Below are positions 8,162-16,150 of a stretch of 34,253 bases of DNA, in pieces. A program made the translations under genes and the position numbers. The number at the start of each line of letters is the position of its first letter. Position 1 is the stretch's first letter. The notes under the pieces were generated by a model. The model was not told the origin of the DNA, searched no databases, and saw only the letters and a list, made by a program, of their open reading frames with translations. This DNA is from Streptomyces sp. XM83C (GTDB lineage: Bacteria; Actinomycetota; Actinomycetes; Streptomycetales; Streptomycetaceae): the NCBI RefSeq assembly GCF_023072675.1, contig NZ_JALLGL010000032.1, positions 1 to 34,253 of the forward strand, written 5' to 3'.

Positions 8162-10612
8162 ATGGCCCGCCGCAGCACGAAGACCCCGCCGCCCGACGAC
8201 GCGTACGAGGAGAAGATCCTCGACATCGACGTCGTGGACGAGATGAAGGGTTCGTACCTCGAGTACGCGTACTCGGTCATCTACTCCCGCGCCCTGCCGG
8301 ACGCCAGGGACGGTCTGAAGCCGGTGCACCGCCGCATCGTCTACCAGATGAACGAGATGGGCCTGCGCCCCGACCGCGGCTATGTGAAGTGCGCGCGCGT
8401 CGTCGGCGAGGTCATGGGCAAGCTGCACCCGCACGGCGACTCGTCGATCTACGACGCGCTGGTGCGCATGGCGCAGCCGTTCTCCATGCGGGTGCCGCTG
8501 GTCGACGGCCACGGCAACTTCGGCTCGCTGGGCAACGACGACCCGCCGGCCGCGATGCGCTACACCGAGTGCCGGATGGCCGAGGCGACCGGGCTGATGA
8601 CGGAGTCGATCGACGAGGACACCGTCGACTTCCAGCCCAACTACGACGGGCAGGAGCGCGAGCCGGTCGCGCTGCCCGCGGCCTTCCCGAACCTGCTGGT
8701 CAACGGCACGTCCGGGATCGCCGTCGGTATGGCGACCAACATGCCGCCGCACAATCTGCGCGAGGTCGTCGCCGCCGCCCGCCACCTGATCAAGCACCCG
8801 AACGCGGACCTCGACACGCTGATGAAGTTCGTGCCGGGCCCGGACCTGCCGACGGGCGGCAAGATCGTCGGCCTGTCCGGCATCCGCGACGCGTACGAAT
8901 CGGGCCGCGGCACGTTCAAGATGCGCGCGACGGTGACCGTGGACAACGTGACGGCGCGCCGCAAGGGTCTCATCGTCACCGAGCTGCCGTTCACGGTCGG
9001 CCCGGAGAAGGTCATCGCGAAGATCAAGGATCTGATCAACGCGAAGAAGCTCCAGGGCATCGCCGACGTCAAGGACCTCACCGACCGTGAGCACGGCCTG
9101 CGCCTGGTCATCGAGATCAAGAACGGCTTCGTGCCGGAGGCCGTGCTGGAGCAGCTGTACAAGCTGACGCCGATGGAGGAGTCCTTCGGCATCAACAATG
9201 TGGCCCTGGTCGACGGCCAGCCGCTCACCCTGGGTCTGAAGGAGCTGCTGGAGGTCTACCTCGACCACCGCTTCGAGGTGGTGCGGCGGCGTTCGGAGTT
9301 CCGCCGCGGCAAGAAGCGCGACCGGCTGCACCTGGTGGAGGGCCTGCTGACAGCGCTCGTCGACATCGACGAGGTCATCCGGCTGATCCGCTCCAGTGAG
9401 AACTCCGCGCAGGCCAAGGAGCGCCTGATCGAGCGGTTCTCCCTGAGCGATGTGCAGACGCAGTACATCCTGGACACGCCGCTGCGCCGCCTGACGAAGT
9501 TCGACCGGATCGAGCTGGAGGCGGAGCGGGACAAGCTGACCGCGGAGATCGAGGAGCTGACCCGGATCCTGGAGTCGGACGCGGAGCTGCGCAAGCTGGT
9601 CTCCAGCGAACTGGCCGCGGTGGCGAAGAAGTTCGGCACGGACCGGCGGACGGAGCTGCTGGAGTCGGCGGGCGCCCCGGCGGCAGTGCCGCTGCAGGTG
9701 GCGGACGACCCGTGCCGGGTGCTGCTGTCCTCCACGGGTCTGCTGGCGCGTACGGCCGACAGTGACCCGTTCGAGGACGCCGGCGGGCGCCGGGTGAAGC
9801 ACGACGTGATCGTCTCGGCGGTGCCGGCGACGGCGCGCGGCGAGTTCGGTGTGGTCACGTCGGCGGGCCGGCTGCTGCGGGTGAACGTGGTGGATCTGCC
9901 GACGCTGCCGGAGACGATGACGTCGCCGAACCTGTCGGGCGGTGCCCCGCTGTCGGAGTTCGTCTCGCTCGCCGACGACGAGCGGGTGGTGTGCCTGACC
10001 ACGCTGGACGAGTCGTCGGTCGGTCTCGCCCTGGGCACCGAGCAGGGCGTGGTGAAGCGGGTGGTGCCGGACTATCCGGCCAACAAGGACGAGCTGGAGG
10101 TCATCACCCTCAAGGAGGGCGACCGGATCGTGGGCGCCGTGGAGCTGCGCACCGGGGAGGAGGACCTGGTGTTCATCACGGACGACGCACAGCTGCTGCG
10201 CTATCAGGCCTCGCAGGTCCGGCCGCAGGGCCGCCCGGCGGGCGGTGTGGCGGGCATCAAGCTCGCCGAGGGCGCGAAGGTGATCTCGTTCACGGCGGTC
10301 GATCCCGCGTCGGACGCGGTGGTGTTCACGGTGGCGGGCTCGCGCGGCACGCTGGACGACTCCGTGCAGACGACGGCCAAGCTGACGCCGTTCGACCAGT
10401 TCCCGCGCAAGGGCCGCGCCACGGGCGGTGTGCGCTGCCAGCGGTTCCTGAAGGGCGAGGACTGCCTGTCGCTGGCCTGGGCGGGCACGGCGCCGGCGCG
10501 GGCCGCGCAGAGGAACGGCTCCCCGGCCGAGCTGCCGGAGATCGACCCGCGCCGGGACGGCTCGGGCGTGTCCCTGCCGAAGACGGTCGCGGCGGTCGCG
10601 GGCCGGATCTGA
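8162..10612 (+). CDS. parC: DNA topoisomerase IV subunit A (ParC/GyrA-like)
   Basis: The protein has 816 residues. Residues ~25-470 form the breakage-reunion domain with catalytic Tyr134 ([10 protein letters not shown]), which covalently holds cut DNA. The quinolone-determining stretch [17 protein letters not shown] has Ser94 and Asp98, the wild-type sensitive pattern. The C-terminal beta-pinwheel runs from about 540, but its gyrA-box position reads RKGRATGG rather than the gyrase QRRGGKG, supporting ParC over GyrA. It acts with ParE (encoded at 26395-28518) to decatenate chromosomes. The ATG is decided by a strong double Shine-Dalgarno region. In S. coelicolor parC and parE are likewise separated by about a dozen genes. 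Confidence 0.95.
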   Translation: MARRSTKTPPPDDAYEEKILDIDVVDEMKGSYLEYAYSVIYSRALPDARDGLKPVHRRIVYQMNEMGLRPDRGYVKCARVVGEVMGKLHPHGDSSIYDALVRMAQPFSMRVPLVDGHGNFGSLGNDDPPAAMRYTECRMAEATGLMTESIDEDTVDFQPNYDGQEREPVALPAAFPNLLVNGTSGIAVGMATNMPPHNLREVVAAARHLIKHPNADLDTLMKFVPGPDLPTGGKIVGLSGIRDAYESGRGTFKMRATVTVDNVTARRKGLIVTELPFTVGPEKVIAKIKDLINAKKLQGIADVKDLTDREHGLRLVIEIKNGFVPEAVLEQLYKLTPMEESFGINNVALVDGQPLTLGLKELLEVYLDHRFEVVRRRSEFRRGKKRDRLHLVEGLLTALVDIDEVIRLIRSSENSAQAKERLIERFSLSDVQTQYILDTPLRRLTKFDRIELEAERDKLTAEIEELTRILESDAELRKLVSSELAAVAKKFGTDRRTELLESAGAPAAVPLQVADDPCRVLLSSTGLLARTADSDPFEDAGGRRVKHDVIVSAVPATARGEFGVVTSAGRLLRVNVVDLPTLPETMTSPNLSGGAPLSEFVSLADDERVVCLTTLDESSVGLALGTEQGVVKRVVPDYPANKDELEVITLKEGDRIVGAVELRTGEEDLVFITDDAQLLRYQASQVRPQGRPAGGVAGIKLAEGAKVISFTAVDPASDAVVFTVAGSRGTLDDSVQTTAKLTPFDQFPRKGRATGGVRCQRFLKGEDCLSLAWAGTAPARAAQRNGSPAELPEIDPRRDGSGVSLPKTVAAVAGRI

Positions 10613-10632
10613 GGCGCGCGGCGCTGATCGTG

Positions 10633-10677
10633 CCGGGCGGGTGCGGCGGGCGGGCGGTGCCCGCGGCACCCGCCCGG
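10633..10677. terminator. Bidirectional hairpin between convergent parC and CobW-family genes
   Basis: Perfect 12-bp arms at 10633-10644 and 10666-10677 enclose a GC-rich loop that can itself fold. It sits between the parC stop (10612) and the convergent stop at 10686. Confidence 0.75.
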
Positions 10678-10685
10678 TCGTGTAC

Positions 10686-11849
10686 TCAGGGCTCGTCCGG
10701 GTACGGCGGCTCCTCGGCGTCCGGTTCCGACTCCGGGTGGCGGACGTACCGCAGGACACCCCACATGCCGTGCTCGTCGGCGGTGTTCGGGGGCTCGGCG
10801 CGGCATGCGTCCAGCGCCTTGGTCAGGGCTTCGGTGTCGATGCCGGAGCCGATGAGGACGAGCTGTGTGAGGCGGTCCTCCGGGGCGGTGGGCCAGGGCT
10901 CGGGGTAGAAACGCAGGAAGCGTCCGACGGCATGGACGGCGTACCGGTTGCGGGTGTCGTGCGGCCCGAAATCGACGTACCCCTTGATCCGGTACAGCCC
11001 CTCCGGCCTGCTGTCGAGGAAGTCCATCAGCCGCCGCGGGTCGAGCGGCGTGGCCGAGGTGAAGGCCAGGCTGTCGTACGCGGTGTGCAGATGCCCGTCG
11101 TGGCCGTCCTCGGGGTGGGTGTCGTCGTGCAGGTCGTCGAAGGAGAGCTGCCCGATGCGCTCCTCGCCGGGCCGGCAGTCGAAGAGGAACTCGGGGTCGA
11201 TCCGGCCGTATGTCGCCGGGACCACGGCGGCACGGTCGGTCAGTGACCGGACCAGGCCGAGGACACGCTCGCCGTCGGCGGCCCGGTCGAGCTTGTTGAC
11301 GACGACGAGGTCGGCAAGCCCCAGATGCCGGTCGATCTCGGGGTGCCGCGCGCGGGTGTCGTCGAACTCGGCGGCGTCCACGACCTCGACCAGCCCGCCG
11401 TACACGACACGCGGGTTCTCGCAGGCCAGCACCATCCGCACCAGCTCCTGCGGCTCGGCGAGCCCGCTGGCTTCGATGACGACGACATCGATACCGAGAG
11501 ACGGGTTGACCAGACGGTCCAGGTATTGATCAAGCTCACCGGCGTCGACCGCGCAGCACAGGCATCCGTTGCCGAGGGAGACGGTGGAGTCGCCGAGCGC
11601 GCCGGCGACGGCCATCGCGTCGATCTCGATGGCGCCGAAGTCGTTGACGATCGCGCCGACACGGCTGCCGCCGCTGCGGTGCAGCAGATGGTTGAGCAGG
11701 GTCGTCTTGCCGGAGCCGAGGAATCCGGCGAGGACGACGACGGGAACCTGCGGCGGGTTCAGCTGCGGCTGCGAACCCGGCTCGCCTTCCGTGCTCCGGC
11801 TCGGACCCAAGATGCGACCTCTCTCGCGCCGACGCGCACACCGGCTCAC
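10686..11849 (-). CDS. COG0523/CobW-type G3E GTPase, putative metal chaperone
   Basis: The protein has up to 387 residues. The P-loop is GFLGSGKTTLLNH, the metal-binding motif of the family is GNGCLCC, and the base-recognition motif VVNKLD is present. A histidine/aspartate-rich linker (HDDTHPEDGHDGHLH) precedes the CobW C-terminal domain. These GTPases insert or deliver metals, often zinc, in the cytoplasm. The GTG at 11849 has GGAGG 11 bases upstream. A TTG at 11810 with GAGAGAGG seven bases upstream gives a start closer to the family N-terminus and may be the true one. No convincing zinc-uptake regulator (Zur) box was found upstream. It converges on parC across a shared hairpin. Confidence 0.88.
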   Translation of the reverse strand: MSRCARRRERGRILGPSRSTEGEPGSQPQLNPPQVPVVVLAGFLGSGKTTLLNHLLHRSGGSRVGAIVNDFGAIEIDAMAVAGALGDSTVSLGNGCLCCAVDAGELDQYLDRLVNPSLGIDVVVIEASGLAEPQELVRMVLACENPRVVYGGLVEVVDAAEFDDTRARHPEIDRHLGLADLVVVNKLDRAADGERVLGLVRSLTDRAAVVPATYGRIDPEFLFDCRPGEERIGQLSFDDLHDDTHPEDGHDGHLHTAYDSLAFTSATPLDPRRLMDFLDSRPEGLYRIKGYVDFGPHDTRNRYAVHAVGRFLRFYPEPWPTAPEDRLTQLVLIGSGIDTEALTKALDACRAEPPNTADEHGMWGVLRYVRHPESEPDAEEPPYPDEP

Positions 11850-12187
11850 GACCCGGCATGCCTCCGAGGATGGAATGAGGCCCCAGGATACGAGCCGCCC
11901 GAATCTCCACGAAGTGAACGATTGTCAGCAGCATCGGCAGGGCGGACGTCGGGCAAGGCGCCGGAGTGTGCGACCCTCGCTTCCCTCTGTGCGCCTCCTC
12001 TCCGCCTCCCCGCCGATCAGAGCCGCTCGGCACTCTGGAGGCGGCGAGCGCCGCCCATCGCTCGCCGGTCCCCTCAGTCGACCCGTCTCCGACGACCGGC
12101 GGACGGCTGCCTGAACCGGGGGTTCCAACCGCACGTTCAGTCACTACCTGTTGGTGTACAGGTGGGGTGGGGTGCGCGAGGGGGAAC
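11850..12187. other. Intergenic region upstream of the CobW-family gene, with an 18-bp palindrome
   Basis: No gene was recognised here. The one clear structure is a perfect inverted repeat, ACCTGT, six bases, ACAGGT, at 12146-12163. It has the size of a regulator operator and lies about 300 bp upstream of the CobW-family start. The rest is GC-rich without coding-type third-position bias on either strand that I could follow. Confidence 0.5.
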
Positions 12188-12376
12188 TCACCGCCCGGTT
12201 CGGATCCTGGCCCGCAGCGACGCGTTCAACCGGTACTGGGAGGCCGCGCGGCTGCCGAGGAGATCCTGCCCGGGGACGGTGACGAAGCGCGCCTTTTCAG
12301 GATGTTCGATCAGGTGATCAGCTCTGCCCGCCCGCAAGGTGGGTCGTCCACGTCCTGACCTGGGCGATTCCGTCAC
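12188..12376 (-). CDS. Possible small ORF coupled to the citrate synthase gene (uncertain, maybe a remnant)
   Basis: A 62-codon frame begins at a GTG that overlaps the TGA of the citrate synthase gene (GTGA), the same coupling used elsewhere in this window. It is Arg-rich; the second half (HPEKARFVTVPGQDLL onward) has the strong G/C third-position bias of Streptomyces coding DNA while the first half does not. I recognise no family. It could be the decayed tail of a former downstream gene or chance. Confidence 0.25.
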   Translation of the reverse strand: MTESPRSGRGRPTLRAGRADHLIEHPEKARFVTVPGQDLLGSRAASQYRLNASLRARIRTGR

Positions 12377-13551
12377 GCAGCGCGTGGGACCCGCACCGGT
12401 GCCGCCGGCCCCGTGTAGCGGGCGACCGGGCGGATGATCTTGGGGTCTCGGGCCTGTTCGAGGATGTTGGCGCTCCAGCCGACCACGCGCGCGGCGGCGA
12501 AGGTCGGGGTGAACATCTCGCGGGGCAGGCCGCACAGTTCCATGACCACGCCGGCGTAGAACTCGACGTTGGTGTGGAGTTCCCTGCCGGGTTTCAGCTC
12601 GGCGAGGATCGCCTCGACGCGGCGCTCCACCTGCGTGGCGAACTCGACGCGCGGTCCTCCGAAGCGCTCGGCGATCTCGCGGAGCATCCGGGAGCGGGGG
12701 TCCTCGGTGCGGTAGACGGCGTGGCCGAAGCCCATGATGCGCTCGCCGGCGAGGACGCGGTCGCGGATCCAGGCGTCGATGCGGTCGGGGGTGCCGATGG
12801 CGTCCAGGGTGTCCAGGGCGCGGCTGGGCGCGCCGCCGTGCAGGGGGCCGGACAGCGCGCCGATCGCGGCGACGAGACAGGCGGCGACATCGGCGCCGGT
12901 GGAGGCGACGACGCGCGCTGTGAAGGTTGATGCATTGAATCCGTGATCAATGGTTGAGATGAGGTATTGCTCGACGGCGCGGGCCCGCTCCGGGTCGGGT
13001 TCCGTTCCGGTCAGCATGTAGAGGTAGTTCGCGGCGTACGGCAGGTCCTCGCGCGGCTCCACCGGCCGCTGTCCGCGGCCCAGCCGGTGCAGCGCGGTCA
13101 GCAGGGTGGGCACCGCGGCGCCTGCCAGGAGGGTGTCCTCCCGGCGCCGGTCGTCGTCGGTGTCGTAGACCGGGCGGAAGCCGTGGGCGGCGCCGAGCAG
13201 GGACAGTGCGGTGCGCAGGCCGGCGAGGGGGCCGGAGCCGGCGGTCGCCGCCGCCACGGCGGGCAGTGCCGCGCTCACCTCGTCGGGCAGCCGGCGCAGT
13301 GCCGCGGTGCGTGCGGCGAAGGCGGCTGCCGTCCGTGCGTCGGGCAGTTCGCCGTGGACGAGCAGATGCCACACGTCCTCGAAGCCTCGGGTCCGCGCGA
13401 GTTCGACGGCCGAGTACTGACGGTAGTGGTAGAAGCCCTCCAGGCCGCGGACGTCGCCGATCTCGGTGTCGGTGACGACGACACCGGCAAGACCTCGCGG
13501 CACCTCGACGCGGGCGGGCTCGGACCTGTTGACGGAGCTGTTGACAGGCAT
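12373..13551 (-). CDS. Citrate synthase family enzyme (citrate/2-methylcitrate synthase type)
   Basis: The protein has 392 residues, a usual short type II length. Substrate and catalytic histidines are visible: His203 (IDHGFNAST), His238 (GPLHGGAPS) and His277 (GFGHAVYR). The catalytic Asp position in the NVDFY motif reads NVEFYAG, i.e. Glu330. The enzyme should condense acetyl-CoA (or propionyl-CoA) with oxaloacetate. The start at 13551 follows AAGGAGGAG directly. It is divergent from the HTH-citrate synthase gene, which probably controls it through the AT-rich region between them. A likely promoter is TTGACA (13605-13600), 16 bp, TAGACA (13583-13578). Whether it is the main TCA enzyme cannot be told from this window. 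Confidence 0.92.
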   Translation of the reverse strand: MPVNSSVNRSEPARVEVPRGLAGVVVTDTEIGDVRGLEGFYHYRQYSAVELARTRGFEDVWHLLVHGELPDARTAAAFAARTAALRRLPDEVSAALPAVAAATAGSGPLAGLRTALSLLGAAHGFRPVYDTDDDRRREDTLLAGAAVPTLLTALHRLGRGQRPVEPREDLPYAANYLYMLTGTEPDPERARAVEQYLISTIDHGFNASTFTARVVASTGADVAACLVAAIGALSGPLHGGAPSRALDTLDAIGTPDRIDAWIRDRVLAGERIMGFGHAVYRTEDPRSRMLREIAERFGGPRVEFATQVERRVEAILAELKPGRELHTNVEFYAGVVMELCGLPREMFTPTFAAARVVGWSANILEQARDPKIIRPVARYTGPAAPVRVPRAA

Positions 13552-13653
13552 GCTCTCCTCCTTGAACTTGATTTGACTGTCTATGGTTGAATGCAAAGTT
13601 GTCAACATTGATTGAATCAATAGATACGATCAACAGTCCGGGAGGCGGCTACG
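13552..13653. promoter_or_regulatory. Shared divergent promoter/operator of the two citrate synthase genes
   Basis: This stretch is strikingly AT-rich. A perfect palindrome, ATTGATT-G-AATCAAT, spans 13607-13621. The rightward promoter is TTGTCA (13599-13604), 16 bp, TAGATA (13621-13626). The leftward promoter is TTGACA (13605-13600), 16 bp, TAGACA (13583-13578). The two -35 boxes therefore overlap within GTTGTCAAC (13598-13606). The palindrome fills the rightward spacer. Further TTGA motifs recur at 13562, 13568, 13573 and 13587. Promoter calls are inference from motif and spacing. Confidence 0.65.
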
Positions 13654-14919
13654 GTGACCCCCATGCGCGATCAAGAACCCGGCCGCGGCCACCCGGGACG
13701 ACGGCTCAGCACCAAGGAGGCCGCCGAACTGCTCGGCGTGAAGCCCGAAACCGTGTACGCCTATGTGAGCCGGGGCCTGCTGAGCAGCCGGCGCACGCCC
13801 GGCGGACGCGGCAGCACCTTCGACGCCGAGGAGGTCGAGGCGCTGGCCCGGCGCCACCGGCGCGAGACACCCGGCGCGTCCGGCGCCACGCCCGAACTGT
13901 CGGTGCGCACCCGCATCACGCTGATCGAGAAGGACCGGTACTACTACCGCGGCGTCGACGCGACCGAACTGGCCGCGCACCACTCCTACGAGGAGATCGC
14001 CGAGTGGCTGTGGACCGAACAGCCGCGCCCCGGCGCCTCGTTCAGCGCCCCGCAGAAAGCCGCCTCCGTCGCCCGCCGCGTGGTCAGGGCCCTGCCCGAG
14101 CACACCGGCCCAGCCGACCGGCTGCGGGTCGCCGCGATCGCCGCCGCGGCAGCCGACCCGCTGCGATTCGACCTCTCCGAGGAGGCCGTGCTCGGCACCG
14201 CCCGCAACCTCGTCCCCACCCTGGTCGCCGCCTTGCCGACACCGGGTGCACAGCGCGAGGAGGACGGCCCGCTCGCCCGCAGGCTGTGGAGCCGACTCAG
14301 CGGCCGCAAGCCCGACGAGGCCTCCCTGCGCGTCCTGGACACCGCCCTCGGCCTCCTCGCCGACCACGACCTGGCCGCCTCCACGCTCGCCGTGCGGGTC
14401 GCCGCCTCCGCGAGGGCCCACGCCTACGCGGCCGTCTCCGCCGGCCTCGGCGTGCTGGAGGGCCCGCTGCACGGCGCGGCCAGCGGGCTGGCCCACCGGA
14501 TGCTGCTCGACGTGCTCGACGAGGGCGACGCGGCGCCGGTCATCGCGGAGGAACTGCGGGCCGGGCGCCGCATCCCCGGACTGGGCCACCGGCTCTACAC
14601 GGGCGAGGACCCACGCGCGCGTGCCCTCTTCGCCCTGCTGGAACAGATCCCGCGGGCCGAGCCCGCCCTGCTCGCCGCCCGCGACATCGTGGCCACCACC
14701 GCCCGCCACACCCCGCTGCACGCCAACGTCGACCTGGCCCTCGCCGTGTTCACCGCCTCCAGCGGCATGGACGCCTCGGCCGGCGAGACGATCTTCGCCG
14801 TGGCGCGGACGGCAGGCTGGATCGCGCACGCCCTGGAGGAGTACGGCGAACGCCCGCTGCGCATGCGCCCGAGCGGCGTCTACGTCGGGCCCCCACCGCC
14901 GCGGCCCTTCCCCGGATGA
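13654..14919 (+). CDS. Helix-turn-helix/citrate synthase fusion protein
   Basis: The protein has 421 residues. Residues ~17-68 form a MerR/excisionase-like HTH (LSTKEAAELLGVKPETVYAY, then a wing with GGRGSTFDAEEV). Residues ~80-415 are a citrate synthase fold. The catalytic set looks intact: His238 (ADHDLAAST), His273 (GPLHGAAS), His312 (GLGHRLYT) and Asp360 (LHANVDLALAV). It could be an active enzyme, a metabolite-sensing repressor, or both. The GTG at 13654 has GGAGG eight bases upstream. It is divergent from a stand-alone citrate synthase with a palindrome between them, which points to control of itself and its neighbour by acetyl-CoA, oxaloacetate or citrate level; that role is inferred. 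Confidence 0.9.
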   Translation: MTPMRDQEPGRGHPGRRLSTKEAAELLGVKPETVYAYVSRGLLSSRRTPGGRGSTFDAEEVEALARRHRRETPGASGATPELSVRTRITLIEKDRYYYRGVDATELAAHHSYEEIAEWLWTEQPRPGASFSAPQKAASVARRVVRALPEHTGPADRLRVAAIAAAAADPLRFDLSEEAVLGTARNLVPTLVAALPTPGAQREEDGPLARRLWSRLSGRKPDEASLRVLDTALGLLADHDLAASTLAVRVAASARAHAYAAVSAGLGVLEGPLHGAASGLAHRMLLDVLDEGDAAPVIAEELRAGRRIPGLGHRLYTGEDPRARALFALLEQIPRAEPALLAARDIVATTARHTPLHANVDLALAVFTASSGMDASAGETIFAVARTAGWIAHALEEYGERPLRMRPSGVYVGPPPPRPFPG

Positions 14920-14978
14920 GCCGCGCGGCGCCTTCTCGGGCCGGACACGCGAACGGCCGGAAGTCACCGCACGACGAG

Positions 14979-14997
14979 TCAGGTTAGGCTCACCTCT
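14979..14997 (+). promoter_or_regulatory. Iron box (DmdR/DtxR-type operator) abutting a start codon
   Basis: The 19-mer matches the streptomycete iron box TTAGGTTAGGCTCACCTAA at 16 positions; mismatches are the second base and the last two. TAGGCT (14985-14990) inside it is also a good -10 hexamer, seven bases before the GTG at 14998, as expected for a leaderless transcript. Confidence 0.82.
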
Positions 14998-15942
14998 GTG
15001 AGTACGTGCACGACCGTCTCGCGGGCCCTCGACGAGCCCGTCTCCGGGACCGCCCCGACCGCGAGGACCTGGCTGCTGCTGGAGCAGCCCGGCCCTTGGG
15101 GTGCCAGAGCGCTCACTTCCAGCCACCTGGACCCCGCCCTGGGGCGCGCCCTGGAGAAGGCCGCCAAAGGCACAGGCGTGCGCATCGCCCTGATCCGGCG
15201 CCCCGGCCGGCACGCCGACATCGGCGCTCCCCCGCCCGCGCGCCGGGTGTACGCGGCGCACACCGCCCCGGGCAACGCCTGGCTGCACACCGCCGTCACG
15301 CACGACCCGGCGCACCTGCTCGACCTGGACTTCGGCGCGCTCGGCCGCGGCGACCACCACGGCTTCGACGCCGTACTGGACGGCGGACCCCACACCGGCG
15401 TGCCCCTGGCGCTGGTGTGCACCAACGGCAAACGGGACCGCTGCTGCGCGCTCCTCGGCCGCCCCCTCGCCGCCGACCTCGCCGCGTCAGGTGAGGAGGG
15501 CGTCTGGGAGGTCACCCATCTGGGTGGTCATCGCTTCGCTCCCACGGTGCTCGTACTGCCGTACGGCTACGCCTACGGCCGCGCGGAGACCCGCACCATC
15601 AGGGCGGCCCTGCGGGGTGTGCGCGAGGGCCGGATCGTCGTCGAGGGGTGCCGGGGCAGCTCCGCGTGGGAGCGGCCCGGCCAGGCGGCGGAGCTCGCGG
15701 TGCGCACATCGGCGGGCGAGTACGGCGCCGACGCCCTGAGCGTCGTACGCGTCGACGGGGCAGCGCCCCGCTGGGAAGTCGTCGTCGCGCACAGGGACGG
15801 ACGGTACTGGCGGGTCGTCGTGGCGCAGGGGGACGCGCTGCCTCCTCGGCCGGAGAGCTGCGGAAGCTCGGTGCTGGGCTCGCCCGCGCAGATGGAGGTC
15901 GTGTCCGTCCGGGAACGGCCGGCGACGGCACTGGCGGGCTGA
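14998..15942 (+). CDS. Sucrase/ferredoxin-like family protein, iron-box controlled
   Basis: The protein has 314 residues of the Suc_Fer-like family (thioredoxin-like ferredoxin fold). The family's cysteine cluster is visible as CTNGKRDRCCALLGRPL (about 141-157), followed by the GGHRFAPTVLVLPYG block, and further cysteines are at ~222 and ~293. It probably binds a [2Fe-2S] or similar cofactor in the cytoplasm; the reaction is not known. The GTG at 14998 has no Shine-Dalgarno, and the -10-like hexamer seven bases before it argues for a leaderless mRNA. The iron box makes iron-dependent repression by DmdR likely, fitting a protein used in iron limitation such as siderophore-iron reduction (inference). 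Confidence 0.85.
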   Translation: MSTCTTVSRALDEPVSGTAPTARTWLLLEQPGPWGARALTSSHLDPALGRALEKAAKGTGVRIALIRRPGRHADIGAPPPARRVYAAHTAPGNAWLHTAVTHDPAHLLDLDFGALGRGDHHGFDAVLDGGPHTGVPLALVCTNGKRDRCCALLGRPLAADLAASGEEGVWEVTHLGGHRFAPTVLVLPYGYAYGRAETRTIRAALRGVREGRIVVEGCRGSSAWERPGQAAELAVRTSAGEYGADALSVVRVDGAAPRWEVVVAHRDGRYWRVVVAQGDALPPRPESCGSSVLGSPAQMEVVSVRERPATALAG

Positions 15943-15950
15943 CGCCCGCA

Positions 15951-15966
15951 TGTCCCGTTCGGGACA
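15951..15966. promoter_or_regulatory. 16-bp perfect palindrome upstream of the sensor kinase
   Basis: TGTCCCG-TT-CGGGACA lies nine bases after the preceding stop and 185 bases before the kinase start. The two-base centre is too tight for an RNA hairpin, so a protein-binding site is more likely than a terminator. A 13-bp direct repeat, ACGTCGTACGGCA, also occurs twice between 15970 and 16042. Confidence 0.4.
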
Positions 15967-16150
15967 GCGGTGACGTCGTACGGCAGTGCCGTGCGCCTCC
16001 GGGGCCGTACGGGACGGGCCGGCGGTGAACGTCGTACGGCAAGCGCCCCCGGGGACGTCGTCGTGGCCCTCGTACGAGGGCGGGCCGTGTGCCCCGAAGA
16101 AAATCCGGGCCCCACCCCCTACGGCCCGCCGCGCACCCGCACGTACCGTC

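Noticed and set aside
8430..8475. Quinolone-resistance mutation in parC
   Set aside because: The determining residues are Ser94 and Asp98, the usual sensitive state.
8135..10759. 874-codon minus-strand frame
   Set aside because: It is antisense to parC, whose motifs are unambiguous; Arg/His/Leu-rich shadow.
11900..11945. Possible Zur box upstream of the CobW-family gene
   Set aside because: Only a short AT-rich patch (GAACGATTGTCAG) is present; it does not form the expected inverted repeat.
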